Shown piece by piece: positions 51,216 through 59,529 of a stretch of DNA of 64,000 nt. The notes below the pieces were generated by a model. The model was not told the DNA's origin and searched no databases. It saw nothing but the letters and a program-made list of their open reading frames with translations. Made by a program: the position numbers and the translations under genes. The stretch lies in assembly GCA_018433945.1 (NCBI GenBank), contig JAHDQF010000037.1:25939-89938 (forward strand). The letters run 5' to 3'. This DNA comes from Proteiniphilum sp. Lineage in GTDB: Bacteria > Bacteroidota > Bacteroidia > Bacteroidales > Dysgonomonadaceae. Positions within the stretch are counted from its first letter, which is position 1, and every line of letters begins with the position of its first letter.

Positions 51216-52325
51216 ATGACCCAAGAAGATTTACCTGCTATTTTCCGTGACTTCAATCCACTGGAAGATAAAATGCTGCAAATCATCGACCGGGAAGGCA
51301 ATCTGATCCGAAAGGATCTGATGCCGGAGCTGGAGGATGAGACCATTATAGAAGCCTACCGGCAGATGTTGTACGAGCGGACCGCCGATGAGATGGCGGT
51401 CTCTTACCAGCGACAGGGGAGGATGTACACCTTTACCCCTAACCTTGGCCAGGAGGCAATCCACATCGCTGCCGGGATGAACATTCGGCATGAGGACTGG
51501 CTTGTTCCTTCTTTCCGTGAAATGGGCATTCTGCTATCGAAAGGAGGAACCATGAAGGAGATGTTCCTCTTTTACCTTGGCAACGAGTGGGGCGGTAGCT
51601 TTCAGCAAGCTCATCATACCCTCCCCATTTCCATCTCAATTGGTACACAGTTTCACCATGCCACAGGCGTGGGTTACTCGGTGAAGTACCGAAAGAAGGA
51701 TGAGGCGGTCTTCACCTTTATCGGTGACGGTGGTACCTCCGAGGGCGACTTCAGCGAGGCGCTCAACTTTGCCGGCGTTTGGCAAGTGCCGGTGATCTTC
51801 ACCATCCAGAACAACCAGTATGCCATCTCCGTGCCGGTACAGAAGCAGACCAACTCGCTCAACCTGGCGGTCAAGTCGGTCGCTTTCGGCATCCCCGGCA
51901 TCAAGGTAGACGGCAACGATTTCTTCGCGATGTATCTCGCCTACAAGACCGCTGCCGCGTATGCACGTTCGGGCCGGGGAGCGGTACTGATTGAGGCACT
52001 CACTTATCGTCTCGGGGCTCACACCACCTCCGATGATCCCTCCAAGTACCGCGAAAAAGAGGAGGAGCAGCTCTGGGCCATGAGCGATCCGCTAATCCGC
52101 CTGAAGCGATACATGCAGGATGCCGGTATCTGGTCCATCAACGAAAAGCAACTTCGGGAGGAGTACCGTGAGGAGATTGACCGTCAGTTTACCGAGGCGG
52201 AGAAGGAGAAATCATATCCCCTGGATGATGTGTTTGTGCATATGTACAGCGATATGCCCGATGAATTGAGAAGACAGAAAAAAGCGTATGAACAATTCTT
52301 AAGCTGGAAGGAGAAAAGAGGATGA
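51216..52325 (+). CDS. 2-oxoacid dehydrogenase E1 component, alpha subunit (pyruvate/branched-chain type)
   Basis: The 369-residue subunit binds thiamine diphosphate. Landmarks are NEWGGSFQQAHHTLP (substrate region), the TPP motif GDGGTSEGDFSEALNFAGV (about 171-189), QNNQYAISVPVQKQT and YRLGAHTTSDDPSKYR, with the phosphorylation-loop-like TSDDP of this family. It pairs with the E1beta gene, whose ATG overlaps its stop as ATGA (52322-52325). PDH, branched-chain 2-oxoacid dehydrogenase and acetoin dehydrogenase share this architecture. The REMGIL-type N-terminal region does not settle substrate. Confidence 0.9.
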   Translation: MTQEDLPAIFRDFNPLEDKMLQIIDREGNLIRKDLMPELEDETIIEAYRQMLYERTADEMAVSYQRQGRMYTFTPNLGQEAIHIAAGMNIRHEDWLVPSFREMGILLSKGGTMKEMFLFYLGNEWGGSFQQAHHTLPISISIGTQFHHATGVGYSVKYRKKDEAVFTFIGDGGTSEGDFSEALNFAGVWQVPVIFTIQNNQYAISVPVQKQTNSLNLAVKSVAFGIPGIKVDGNDFFAMYLAYKTAAAYARSGRGAVLIEALTYRLGAHTTSDDPSKYREKEEEQLWAMSDPLIRLKRYMQDAGIWSINEKQLREEYREEIDRQFTEAEKEKSYPLDDVFVHMYSDMPDELRRQKKAYEQFLSWKEKRG

Positions 52326-53299
52326 GCGTGATGACCATGGTGAAGGCGATCAACAATGCGCTGGATATCAAACTGAACGAGGATGAGAACATTGTGATAT
52401 ATGGCGAGGATGTAGGCGTGGAGGGAGGTGTCTTTCGCGTCACCGAGGGACTGCAGAAGAAATATGGTGTTGAGAGGGTGTTCGACTCACCCCTGGCAGA
52501 GTCGGGTATCGTGGGTACCGCACTCGGGATGGCTGTTTCGGGTCTCCGGCCGGTGGTGGAGCTGCAGTTCGATGGGTTTACCTTTCCAGCCTTTAATCAG
52601 ATCCTCACCAATGTAGCCCGGATCCAGAACCGATCACGTGGCAAGTATGGGGCACCGGTGGTGATCCGTTTTCCTTATGGGGGTGGGGTCAACGCACTGG
52701 AGCATCATTCCGAGAGCCCTGAGGCGCTTTTCGCTCATATACCGGGACTGAAGGTGGTGATCCCCTCCACCCCCCACGATGCCAAGGGGATGATGATCAG
52801 TGCCCTGGAGAGCGACGATCCCATCATCTTCATGGAGCCAAAGCGGATCTACCGGGCCATCAAGCAGGAGGCACCGGACGAAAAATACAGTTTGCCGCTG
52901 GGCAAGGCCAAAGTGATCCAGGATGGTTCCGATGTGACGGTCGTGGCCTTCGGTGCGATGATCCGGGAATGTCAAAAAGCCATCGCCATGGCTGAAGAGG
53001 CCGGCATATCGGTGGAGCTGATCGACCTGCGCTCGATCTACCCAATTGATCGGGAGACCATCCGCACCTCGGTGCGGAAAACGGGAAGGATGATCGTGGT
53101 GGCGGAAGCACATGAATCGTTCAGCGTGGGATCGGAGCTGATAGCCATCACCAACGAGGAAGCGTTCCTCTACCTGGAGGCTCCCCCGCGCAGGGTGATG
53201 GGATACGATACCGTTGTGCCGTTGGCGCAGGGTGAGAAATACTATATCATATCACCGGACCGGATTTTTTACGAGATAGAGAAAACTGTTAAATTTTAA
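52322..53299 (+). CDS. 2-oxoacid dehydrogenase E1 component, beta subunit
   Basis: The 325-residue transketolase-like subunit completes the E1 active site. Characteristic segments are GEDVGVEGGVFRVTEGLQKK (about 29-48), FDSPLAESGIVGTALGMAVS, PYGGGVNALEHHSESPEALF with the catalytic His, and LIDLRSIYPIDRETI in the C-terminal domain. Length is standard. It overlaps E1alpha by four bases and lies five bases before E2, so the three subunits are translated together. Confidence 0.92.
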   Translation: MSVMTMVKAINNALDIKLNEDENIVIYGEDVGVEGGVFRVTEGLQKKYGVERVFDSPLAESGIVGTALGMAVSGLRPVVELQFDGFTFPAFNQILTNVARIQNRSRGKYGAPVVIRFPYGGGVNALEHHSESPEALFAHIPGLKVVIPSTPHDAKGMMISALESDDPIIFMEPKRIYRAIKQEAPDEKYSLPLGKAKVIQDGSDVTVVAFGAMIRECQKAIAMAEEAGISVELIDLRSIYPIDRETIRTSVRKTGRMIVVAEAHESFSVGSELIAITNEEAFLYLEAPPRRVMGYDTVVPLAQGEKYYIISPDRIFYEIEKTVKF

Positions 53300-53304
53300 T
53301 CTTC

Positions 53305-54606
53305 ATGAACTTTACATTTCATTTTCCCGATTTAGGGGAGGGACTCGAAGAAGGAACCATCCTGGAATGGTATGTCGCAGAAGGACAACAGGTGAAAGAG
53401 GGAGACCCGCTTGTGCAGATGGAAACCGATAAGGTGGTGGCCGATATCCCTTCGCCCAGAAAGGGGGTGATTGCCCTGTTGCACGGCAGCGTGGGAGATG
53501 TGATTAAAGTGGGCGCACCCTTGGTGGAGATTAAGACAGATGAGGTCGACGGGCTACAGGAAAGCGGTCAGGCGGAGACCATAAAAGAAAAGGTGACCAC
53601 CGAACCTGTCTCCGAAACGGAGGAAGATGCCGGCGCCGTGGTAGGCACCATGGAGGTGGCGGGAAAGGATTCCATATTGCCGGAAAGCAGAGAAGGTACA
53701 CCCGAAAAACCCTCATCCGAAGCGCCGCACCGCAAAGCCCTGGCCACGCCGGTTGCCCGGGCCATGGCCAGAGAGATGGGCATTGACATTAACAAAGTGC
53801 CGGGCAGCGGTCCCTCCGGGAGGGTGAAACGGGAGGATATCCTCCAATATGGCGGCGACATGGCTGCACAACCGGTGAAGGATGCTGCCATGGAAAGTTC
53901 CGATAACGATGCGACTTACCAGCCGCTTACCCAAATCAGGAAGACCATTGCCAGAAACATGCTGCATGCCAAACATAACGCCGCACATATGTCGGTCTTC
54001 GAGGAGGTGGAGATATCGGCATTGATGGGTGTGAGGGCTAAATACAAACCGAAGTTTGCCGAAAAAGGGGTGAAGCTGACCTATCTGCCGTTTATCGTGA
54101 AAGCGGTGGCGATGGCATTAAAGAAGCACCCCCAGCTGAACTCACAGATTGACCTGGAGAATAACCGGATGATCATCCGTAACCGCTGCCACATTGGCAT
54201 CGCAGTGGATGCACCCGACGGACTGGTGGTGCCCGTGATCCGCGATGCCGACAAGCAATCGATCTTCCATATTGCCCAACAGATTGGTGAACTGGCTGAT
54301 AAGGCGAGACAACGGAAACTGACGCTCGATGAGATGAAAGAGGGCTCATTTTCCATTACCAGCTTCGGTTCTATCGGCGGTATTTATGCCACGCCGGTAC
54401 TCAATTACCCGCAGGCCGGTATCCTGGGTATCGGAAGAATTTTGCAGACTCCCATCGTGAGAGACAATGAAATTGTGATCGGACATATCATGCCGCTTTC
54501 GCTCAGTGTGGATCACCGCATCGTGGACGGCGGCGAAACAACCCGTTTCATTTATGATGTGATGGAATACCTCTCCGATCCTCTTTTATTTTTAATGGAG
54601 GAATAA
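53305..54606 (+). CDS. 2-oxoacid dehydrogenase E2 component (dihydrolipoamide acyltransferase)
   Basis: The 433-residue core protein has three parts. One lipoyl domain spans about residues 1-80, with lipoylated Lys43 in METDKVVADI. A linker is followed by the peripheral-subunit-binding domain at about 150-185 (ATPVARAMAREMGIDINKVP). The acyltransferase domain fills the rest, ending in DHRIVDGGE with catalytic His404 and Asp408. It transfers the acyl group from E1 to CoA. No E3 (lipoamide dehydrogenase) gene follows, so E3 must be supplied from elsewhere. The linker is rich in Glu, Ser and Pro. It converges with the CopB remnant. Confidence 0.92.
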   Translation: MNFTFHFPDLGEGLEEGTILEWYVAEGQQVKEGDPLVQMETDKVVADIPSPRKGVIALLHGSVGDVIKVGAPLVEIKTDEVDGLQESGQAETIKEKVTTEPVSETEEDAGAVVGTMEVAGKDSILPESREGTPEKPSSEAPHRKALATPVARAMAREMGIDINKVPGSGPSGRVKREDILQYGGDMAAQPVKDAAMESSDNDATYQPLTQIRKTIARNMLHAKHNAAHMSVFEEVEISALMGVRAKYKPKFAEKGVKLTYLPFIVKAVAMALKKHPQLNSQIDLENNRMIIRNRCHIGIAVDAPDGLVVPVIRDADKQSIFHIAQQIGELADKARQRKLTLDEMKEGSFSITSFGSIGGIYATPVLNYPQAGILGIGRILQTPIVRDNEIVIGHIMPLSLSVDHRIVDGGETTRFIYDVMEYLSDPLLFLMEE

Positions 54607-54630
54607 GGATTCCCATGTACCCTGGTCAAG

Positions 54631-56289
54631 TTATTTTAATTTCAACGTCATTGAGTTGAGGGCAACCACGATGGTACTGATAGACATGAGCACAGCTCCT
54701 ACGGCCGGACTGAGTATAATTCCTATCGGTGCCAGTACGCCCGCGGCAAGCGGGATGGCAATGATGTTATATCCTGCTCCCCACCAGAGATTCTGCACCA
54801 TCTTCCGGGTAGTATTTTTAGCCAGTGAGAAGAAATGAAGAATATCGGAAGGGTTGCTTTTTACCAGCACAACATCGGCCGAATCAATCGCAACATCCGT
54901 ACCTGCCCCGATAGCTACGCCGATATCTGCTCTCGCCAGCGCCGGAGCATCATTCACGCCGTCGCCCACCATCATCACCGGTTTACCATTGTTTTGATAG
55001 GATTGAATGATTTTTTCTTTATCCTGAGGCAAAAGTCCGGCGTGAATTTCTGAAATACCAACCTGTGAGCCCACACTTCTTGCATATCCTTCGTTATCAC
55101 CTGTAAGCATCACGGGCGTAATGTGTATATGCTTCAAACCGTCCACGGTCTCTCTGGCTTCGGGCTTTATTTCGTCGCCTTGTGCCACCAGGCCGGCAAC
55201 TTCATTCTCTACAATCAGATAACTTACCGAGTTCCCCTTGTCCGCCAGTTCTTTAAGTCGTTCTTTGTTGTAAGACAGGTGATTATTATCGAGATAATCA
55301 GCTTTCACAATCAGCGCATTTTTCCCTTGCACCGTGCCGCTTAGACCGGTACCACTGATGACTGTCACATTTTCCGGTGCAGGGTAACCGATGTTTTGTT
55401 TCTCTGCTTCCGCTAAAATGCCCACTGCGAGAGGATGATCAGAGTGGCTTTCCAGTGAGGCCATTATGCGTAACACCTCTTCATTACGCCATTTTTCAGA
55501 TAGTGATTCAACAACTGAAACATGGAAATCTCCCTCGGTGAGTGTGCCGGTTTTGTCCATTGTGACGACCGCGATGCTTTTTGATTTCTCCAGTGCGACC
55601 CTATTCCGAATAAGAAGGCCATTGCTCGCACCCAGTGATGTGGAGCGGGCTACAACCAGCGGAATGGCCAATCCCAGTGCATGCGGGCAAGCGATAACCC
55701 CCCAATCACTTTGTCGCCTACGTTTTTCTTTACAGACTTGGCTTCTCCGGTCACCATCGATTCATTGACGGAGGTTGTCCCTTCCACTATTTTACCGTCA
55801 GTGGGAATTTTTTCTCCGGCATTGACGATTACCTGCTGTCCTATCTGAATCTGTTTGAGATCCACATCTGTGATATTTCCGTTCTCATCCACAAGATGGG
55901 CACTGCCCGGAAGCAGTTCGGCCATCTTCTGCAACGCGTTGCCGGCATTCCCTACTGCGCTCATCTCAATCCAGTGTCCAAGCAACATGATGACGATCAG
56001 CGTAGCCAGTTCCCAGAAGAAGTCCATCAAATTCCCGGCATTCGGAATAAAATGATTCGATATAAAGGCATAGAGACTGTACAGGTAGGCTACCGTGATA
56101 CCCATTGATATCAGCGTCATCATGGCAGGATTCCGTTCTTTCAGTTCCATTTTGGCTCCCTGTAAGAACGGCTTACCGCCATAAAAGAACAGGATGGTTG
56201 CCAAAATCAGTACGACCCATATGTCCGCCGCCATGATCATGTCCTTCATGGCCCTCATGTCCCTTATGTTCAAAAGTATTTCCACCCAT
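54631..56289 (-). pseudogene. copB: Remnant of a CopB-type (CPH) copper/silver P-type ATPase with two internal deletions
   Basis: Three pieces are recognisable. From the ATG at 56289 a His-rich N-terminus reads [20 protein letters not shown], and this frame then breaks. A middle piece in a different frame (about 56220-55700) has [20 protein letters not shown], the actuator domain ([20 protein letters not shown] and TGEAKS) and ends at [10 protein letters not shown]-terminal piece (55690-54631), back in the first frame, starts [16 protein letters not shown], the ion-binding motif, and includes [21 protein letters not shown] and [16 protein letters not shown]. Compared with intact CopB about 50 residues near the N-terminus and about 65 before the CPH motif are missing, with frame changes at both junctions. 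It cannot encode a working pump. Confidence 0.85.
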
Positions 56290-56303
56290 AACAATAGTGT
56301 TCC

Positions 56304-56771
56304 TTAATCCCTGTACTTGCAGCAGGAGGGCAGCGCGTCATACGTTGCCTGATCTGCCTTATACTTGTCGGTATCATGCCCTACTGCGGCGATTGCCTGT
56401 GCAATGGCATCGGCCGACGTTTTATCCGGGTCGTAATTCAAGTGTAGCACCTGCTTTTCAATCTCCCAGCTTGCAAAAGAAACACCTTCTACTCCATTTG
56501 CTGCTTTTTCAATGCGATCCTTACACATTTCACATTTACCCTTCACGTTCAGCATGGCATGCTCTTCGTGGGCTTCCCCCGAAGTCATATAATCCATTTC
56601 ATTGTGTTGATCACCTGCTTCCATGTGTCCCATTTCATCGTGCTGTGTACCCGATTGCATCTGTTCCATTTCATTATTTGATGCGGCATTGTTCTTGTTG
56701 GATGATCCTGAATTACAGGAAATGAACAAAAGTGCACTCAGTGCCAATGTTGCTAAAATTGTTGTTTTCAT
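56304..56771 (-). CDS. Heavy-metal-associated (HMA) domain lipoprotein with a Met/His-rich linker
   Basis: The 155-residue protein has a lipoprotein signal with the acylated Cys19 (LLFISCN). Residues about 33-72 form a Met/His/Glu-rich linker (NEMEQMQSG, HDEMGHMEAG, HNEMDYM), and residues 73-140 form an HMA fold with the copper-binding GKCEMCKDRIEKA (Cys80, Cys83). The C-terminus adds ALPSCCKYRD with a Cys pair (150-151). It is probably a surface or periplasmic Cu(I)/Ag(I) carrier that passes metal to CusABC or the former CopB pump. It sits between the CusB gene and the copB remnant (14-base gap). Confidence 0.85.
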   Translation of the reverse strand: MKTTILATLALSALLFISCNSGSSNKNNAASNNEMEQMQSGTQHDEMGHMEAGDQHNEMDYMTSGEAHEEHAMLNVKGKCEMCKDRIEKAANGVEGVSFASWEIEKQVLHLNYDPDKTSADAIAQAIAAVGHDTDKYKADQATYDALPSCCKYRD

Positions 56772-56874
56772 TTTCTTTGGTTTTTGTTTTTTTGTAAATT
56801 TGATAATAACTCTCTGTGTTTACAGCAGGAAGGCAGCGCGTCATACGTGGCCTTCCGCCCAAAGTGGCAGGCTA
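56772..56874 (-). pseudogene. Leftover 3' end of a second HMA-domain gene downstream of cusB
   Basis: In the frame after the cusB stop codon the minus strand reads RKATYDALPSCCKHRELL, closely matching the C-terminus of the HMA lipoprotein encoded next door (QATYDALPSCCKYRD). The DNA of 56821-56852 and 56318-56349 agrees at 29 of 32 positions. The rest of the HMA domain (its CxxC part) is absent. This is the scar of a tandem HMA copy, or of an HMA domain once fused to the end of CusB. Confidence 0.75.
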
Positions 56875-58197
56875 CATGTCGTGTCCCTCGTGACCTGTTA
56901 CAGCCCGGCCTGCCTCATCGTTCATCATACTGCGTTTTCCGGCCAGCTGGGCACTCGCATCGATGGTGAAGGCACCGTTGGTCACGATCTCATCCCCGTC
57001 GTTGATGCCGGACAGTACCACGAAGGCGTCGCCCAGTGATGGTCCCAGCTCGATCTCCCGAAGCAGGAAGGCCGGCGTTTCGGTGTCGGGCTGCTTCACA
57101 TAGACGATGGAGCGCTTGCCGGTCCATAGCACTGCAGACTTCGGTATAACAACTTCATTGTTGTATTGTTTGAGTGATGCTTGAATATGGGCGTTGGCAT
57201 ACATCTCCGGTTTCAGCTCCATCCGGGGGTTGGCTGTCTCCACCCGCACCTTTGCGGTACGCGTGGCAGGATCGAGGATGGGGTTGATAAAGGAGATCCT
57301 TCCGGAGAATGTTTTGCCGGGGAGTGACTCGAGGGTGTATGCCACCCGGTCGCCCACTTTCAGAAAAGGAAGATCGGATTCGTACGCATCGAATAGTGCC
57401 CAGACCTGCGAAAAATTGGCCACATCGAACAGCACGGTGCCGGTATTCACATAATCGCCCTGGTTTACATTTTTTGCAATCACGATGCCGCTGGTGGTCG
57501 CAACAACATCGATCAGCGGTGAGACCTTACCCGACTGTTCGATGCGTGCAATCTGCTCATCCGTCAGCTTCCACAAACGCAGTTTCTCTCTTACCGCTTG
57601 TAGCAAAGCAGGCTGCAGATCCTGCATCTTCACCGCCTCAATCAGCTCCTGCTGGGCATTTAACAACTCAGGGGAGTAGATGGTTGCGAGGGGTTGTCCA
57701 CGGCGCACATTCTCACCGGTGAAAGTGACAAACAGCTTTTCGATGCGACCGCTCACGTGGGATGTCTGGGATTGCGACAGCCGTTCATCCACCTGGATGG
57801 TGCCATAAAGGCGGACCTCCTTCACCGGATCCTGTCTGCTCACGACTGTTGTCTGTACGCTGGCCAATGCAGCCGCTTCGGCACTCAGCTGAATGGCATT
57901 GGGATCAATGGAGGCATCACCGGATCCGGTGGTCTGCAGCGGGATCAGATCCATCCCGCAAATAGGGCATTTACCGGGTTCTTCCATCCTGATCTGCGGG
58001 TGCATGGAGCAGGTCCAAATGGCCGGTTCAGCTCCGTGATCATGTGCATCCTCCACCGAGGCTGTTTGCTGTGACGCTTGTTTCCGGTCCCCGCCGGAGA
58101 AGAGAAGCCAGCCGAGAAAAAAGCCGGCCAGCAGGATCAACCCATATCTGACATAAGGGTGATTGGTCATTTCTTTTATTTTATTTTTATTCATCAT
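56872..58197 (-). CDS. cusB: Efflux RND transporter periplasmic adaptor (CusB-like) with heavy-metal-binding domain
   Basis: The 441-residue adaptor joins CusA to CusC. An N-terminal membrane anchor (about 16-33) is followed by a short zinc-ribbon-like metal-binding domain with TCSMHPQIRMEEPGKCPICG (about 56-75; Cys and Met ligands). The barrel-sandwich part starts near 105 (VRLYGTIQVDERLSQSQ), with a coiled-coil hairpin and the beta-barrel region up to about 400. The C-terminus ends GHEGHDM, a His-rich tail. It overlaps neither neighbour: 12 bases separate it from the CusC gene, and an HMA remnant follows its stop. Confidence 0.93.
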   Translation of the reverse strand: MMNKNKIKEMTNHPYVRYGLILLAGFFLGWLLFSGGDRKQASQQTASVEDAHDHGAEPAIWTCSMHPQIRMEEPGKCPICGMDLIPLQTTGSGDASIDPNAIQLSAEAAALASVQTTVVSRQDPVKEVRLYGTIQVDERLSQSQTSHVSGRIEKLFVTFTGENVRRGQPLATIYSPELLNAQQELIEAVKMQDLQPALLQAVREKLRLWKLTDEQIARIEQSGKVSPLIDVVATTSGIVIAKNVNQGDYVNTGTVLFDVANFSQVWALFDAYESDLPFLKVGDRVAYTLESLPGKTFSGRISFINPILDPATRTAKVRVETANPRMELKPEMYANAHIQASLKQYNNEVVIPKSAVLWTGKRSIVYVKQPDTETPAFLLREIELGPSLGDAFVVLSGINDGDEIVTNGAFTIDASAQLAGKRSMMNDEAGRAVTGHEGHDM

Positions 58198-58209
58198 AAT
58201 AGCGATGTT

Positions 58210-59529
58210 TTAATTGTTTGATGAGTTGAAGGAACGCAATTTCCGGATGGAGGCCACCCTGGTGTTGTATTCGGCAATGGCTTCGGCTTTCCGCAATTGG
58301 TAATCGAGCAGCTGCCGCTGTACCTGGATCACGTTGGTGAGATCACTCTTTGCCGATACAAACTCCTGTACCACCAGATTGTAGGTGGTTCGTGCCAGTT
58401 GTTCCTGTTTCCGGTAAAGTACGATCTTACGCTCGGCATCGTCGAGCTGGTGTTTCAGCTTGAACAGGTCGGATTGAAGCGTGTTCAGCGTGTTGTGGTA
58501 CTTTTCCCGGGCCGATTGCCACAGAAACCGGCTCTCCCGCTGCTGCGCCTTGTATTTATTCCGGTAAATGGGGAGGGTGATGGAGACCATGGGCATGACC
58601 ATATCCATGCCGCTCATGCTGTTGTTCATCCCCTGATCTGCCGGCGTTGCCGCACTTTCGCCGATCAACATATACTGCAGTCCCAGACCCAGCATGGGAT
58701 AACTCATTTTTTTTTCCATTTCTTCTTTTGCCAGGTAAGCCTGCGCTTCTTCTTCCAGCATACCCAGCATGGGGTTATGGTTTTCAATCTCACTGATAGA
58801 AACCCCTTCATCGAAGAGAAAAGGTACTTTTACAATGGAGTCGGGCAGGATGACTTCCACGCCGACAGGCCGGTTCAACAGTGCATTGAACTTCGCTTTC
58901 TCGGCTGCAATCTCCGAGAGGATGCTCTCGATGTTGTTTTCGATTTCGGCCATCTCGAGTTGTACGCGCAGCACATCTGACATGCCCGGAGCAGTGCGGC
59001 CCATGGCGGACGTCATGCCTCCTGAGGGGGATGAGACCTTGCGAAGAGCCAGTTCCTCAAGCTGTTTCAACAACTGCAGATTCTCCCGGTTGTTACGGAG
59101 CTGCTCTACCAGCGTAGAAAGGATGTACCATTGGGTGTATACCTCCAGGTACAGGTTGTCCCGTGTCTCCGTGAATTTTTCATAGGCCATCCGGGCCATA
59201 TGGGTGGCTTCGGTTTGTGCCGCCTTTTTGGTGCCAAACCAGGGAAACATCTGCATCAGGGTGAAATCGGCTATCTGGCGCCCGCCTACAAGATCCATCG
59301 GTTTCAGGAAAAAGCCGATATCCAGCTTGGGATCAGGCCAGGCGCCTGCCTGTGGCACTTTTTCCAGTGATGCCTTATAGGCCAGGAAATCGGCATTCAG
59401 CCCCGGGTTGTTCATTGCCGCTATTTCCAGGTAACGGTCGAGTGAATCGGGCGTTTGCGCCACAGCAGCGTGGGTGCCCATGAGTCCCAGTACCACCAGG
59501 AGGGCGCCGAAGAGGTTATATGGTTTCAT
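58210..59529 (-). CDS. cusC: Outer membrane efflux protein (TolC/CusC family)
   Basis: The 439-residue protein has a signal peptide (MKPYNLFGALLVVLGLMGTH, cut near residue 24) and the two-fold repeated TolC architecture of long helices. Recognisable parts are SLDRYLEIAAMNNPGLNADF, the AGAWPDPKLDIGFFLKPMD strand region, and, in the second repeat, LLDYQLRKAEAIAEYNTRVA. It forms the outer membrane channel of the CusCBA metal efflux system. Its start codon lies 14 bases inside the end of cusA, so translation is probably coupled. Confidence 0.92.
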   Translation of the reverse strand: MKPYNLFGALLVVLGLMGTHAAVAQTPDSLDRYLEIAAMNNPGLNADFLAYKASLEKVPQAGAWPDPKLDIGFFLKPMDLVGGRQIADFTLMQMFPWFGTKKAAQTEATHMARMAYEKFTETRDNLYLEVYTQWYILSTLVEQLRNNRENLQLLKQLEELALRKVSSPSGGMTSAMGRTAPGMSDVLRVQLEMAEIENNIESILSEIAAEKAKFNALLNRPVGVEVILPDSIVKVPFLFDEGVSISEIENHNPMLGMLEEEAQAYLAKEEMEKKMSYPMLGLGLQYMLIGESAATPADQGMNNSMSGMDMVMPMVSITLPIYRNKYKAQQRESRFLWQSAREKYHNTLNTLQSDLFKLKHQLDDAERKIVLYRKQEQLARTTYNLVVQEFVSAKSDLTNVIQVQRQLLDYQLRKAEAIAEYNTRVASIRKLRSFNSSNN

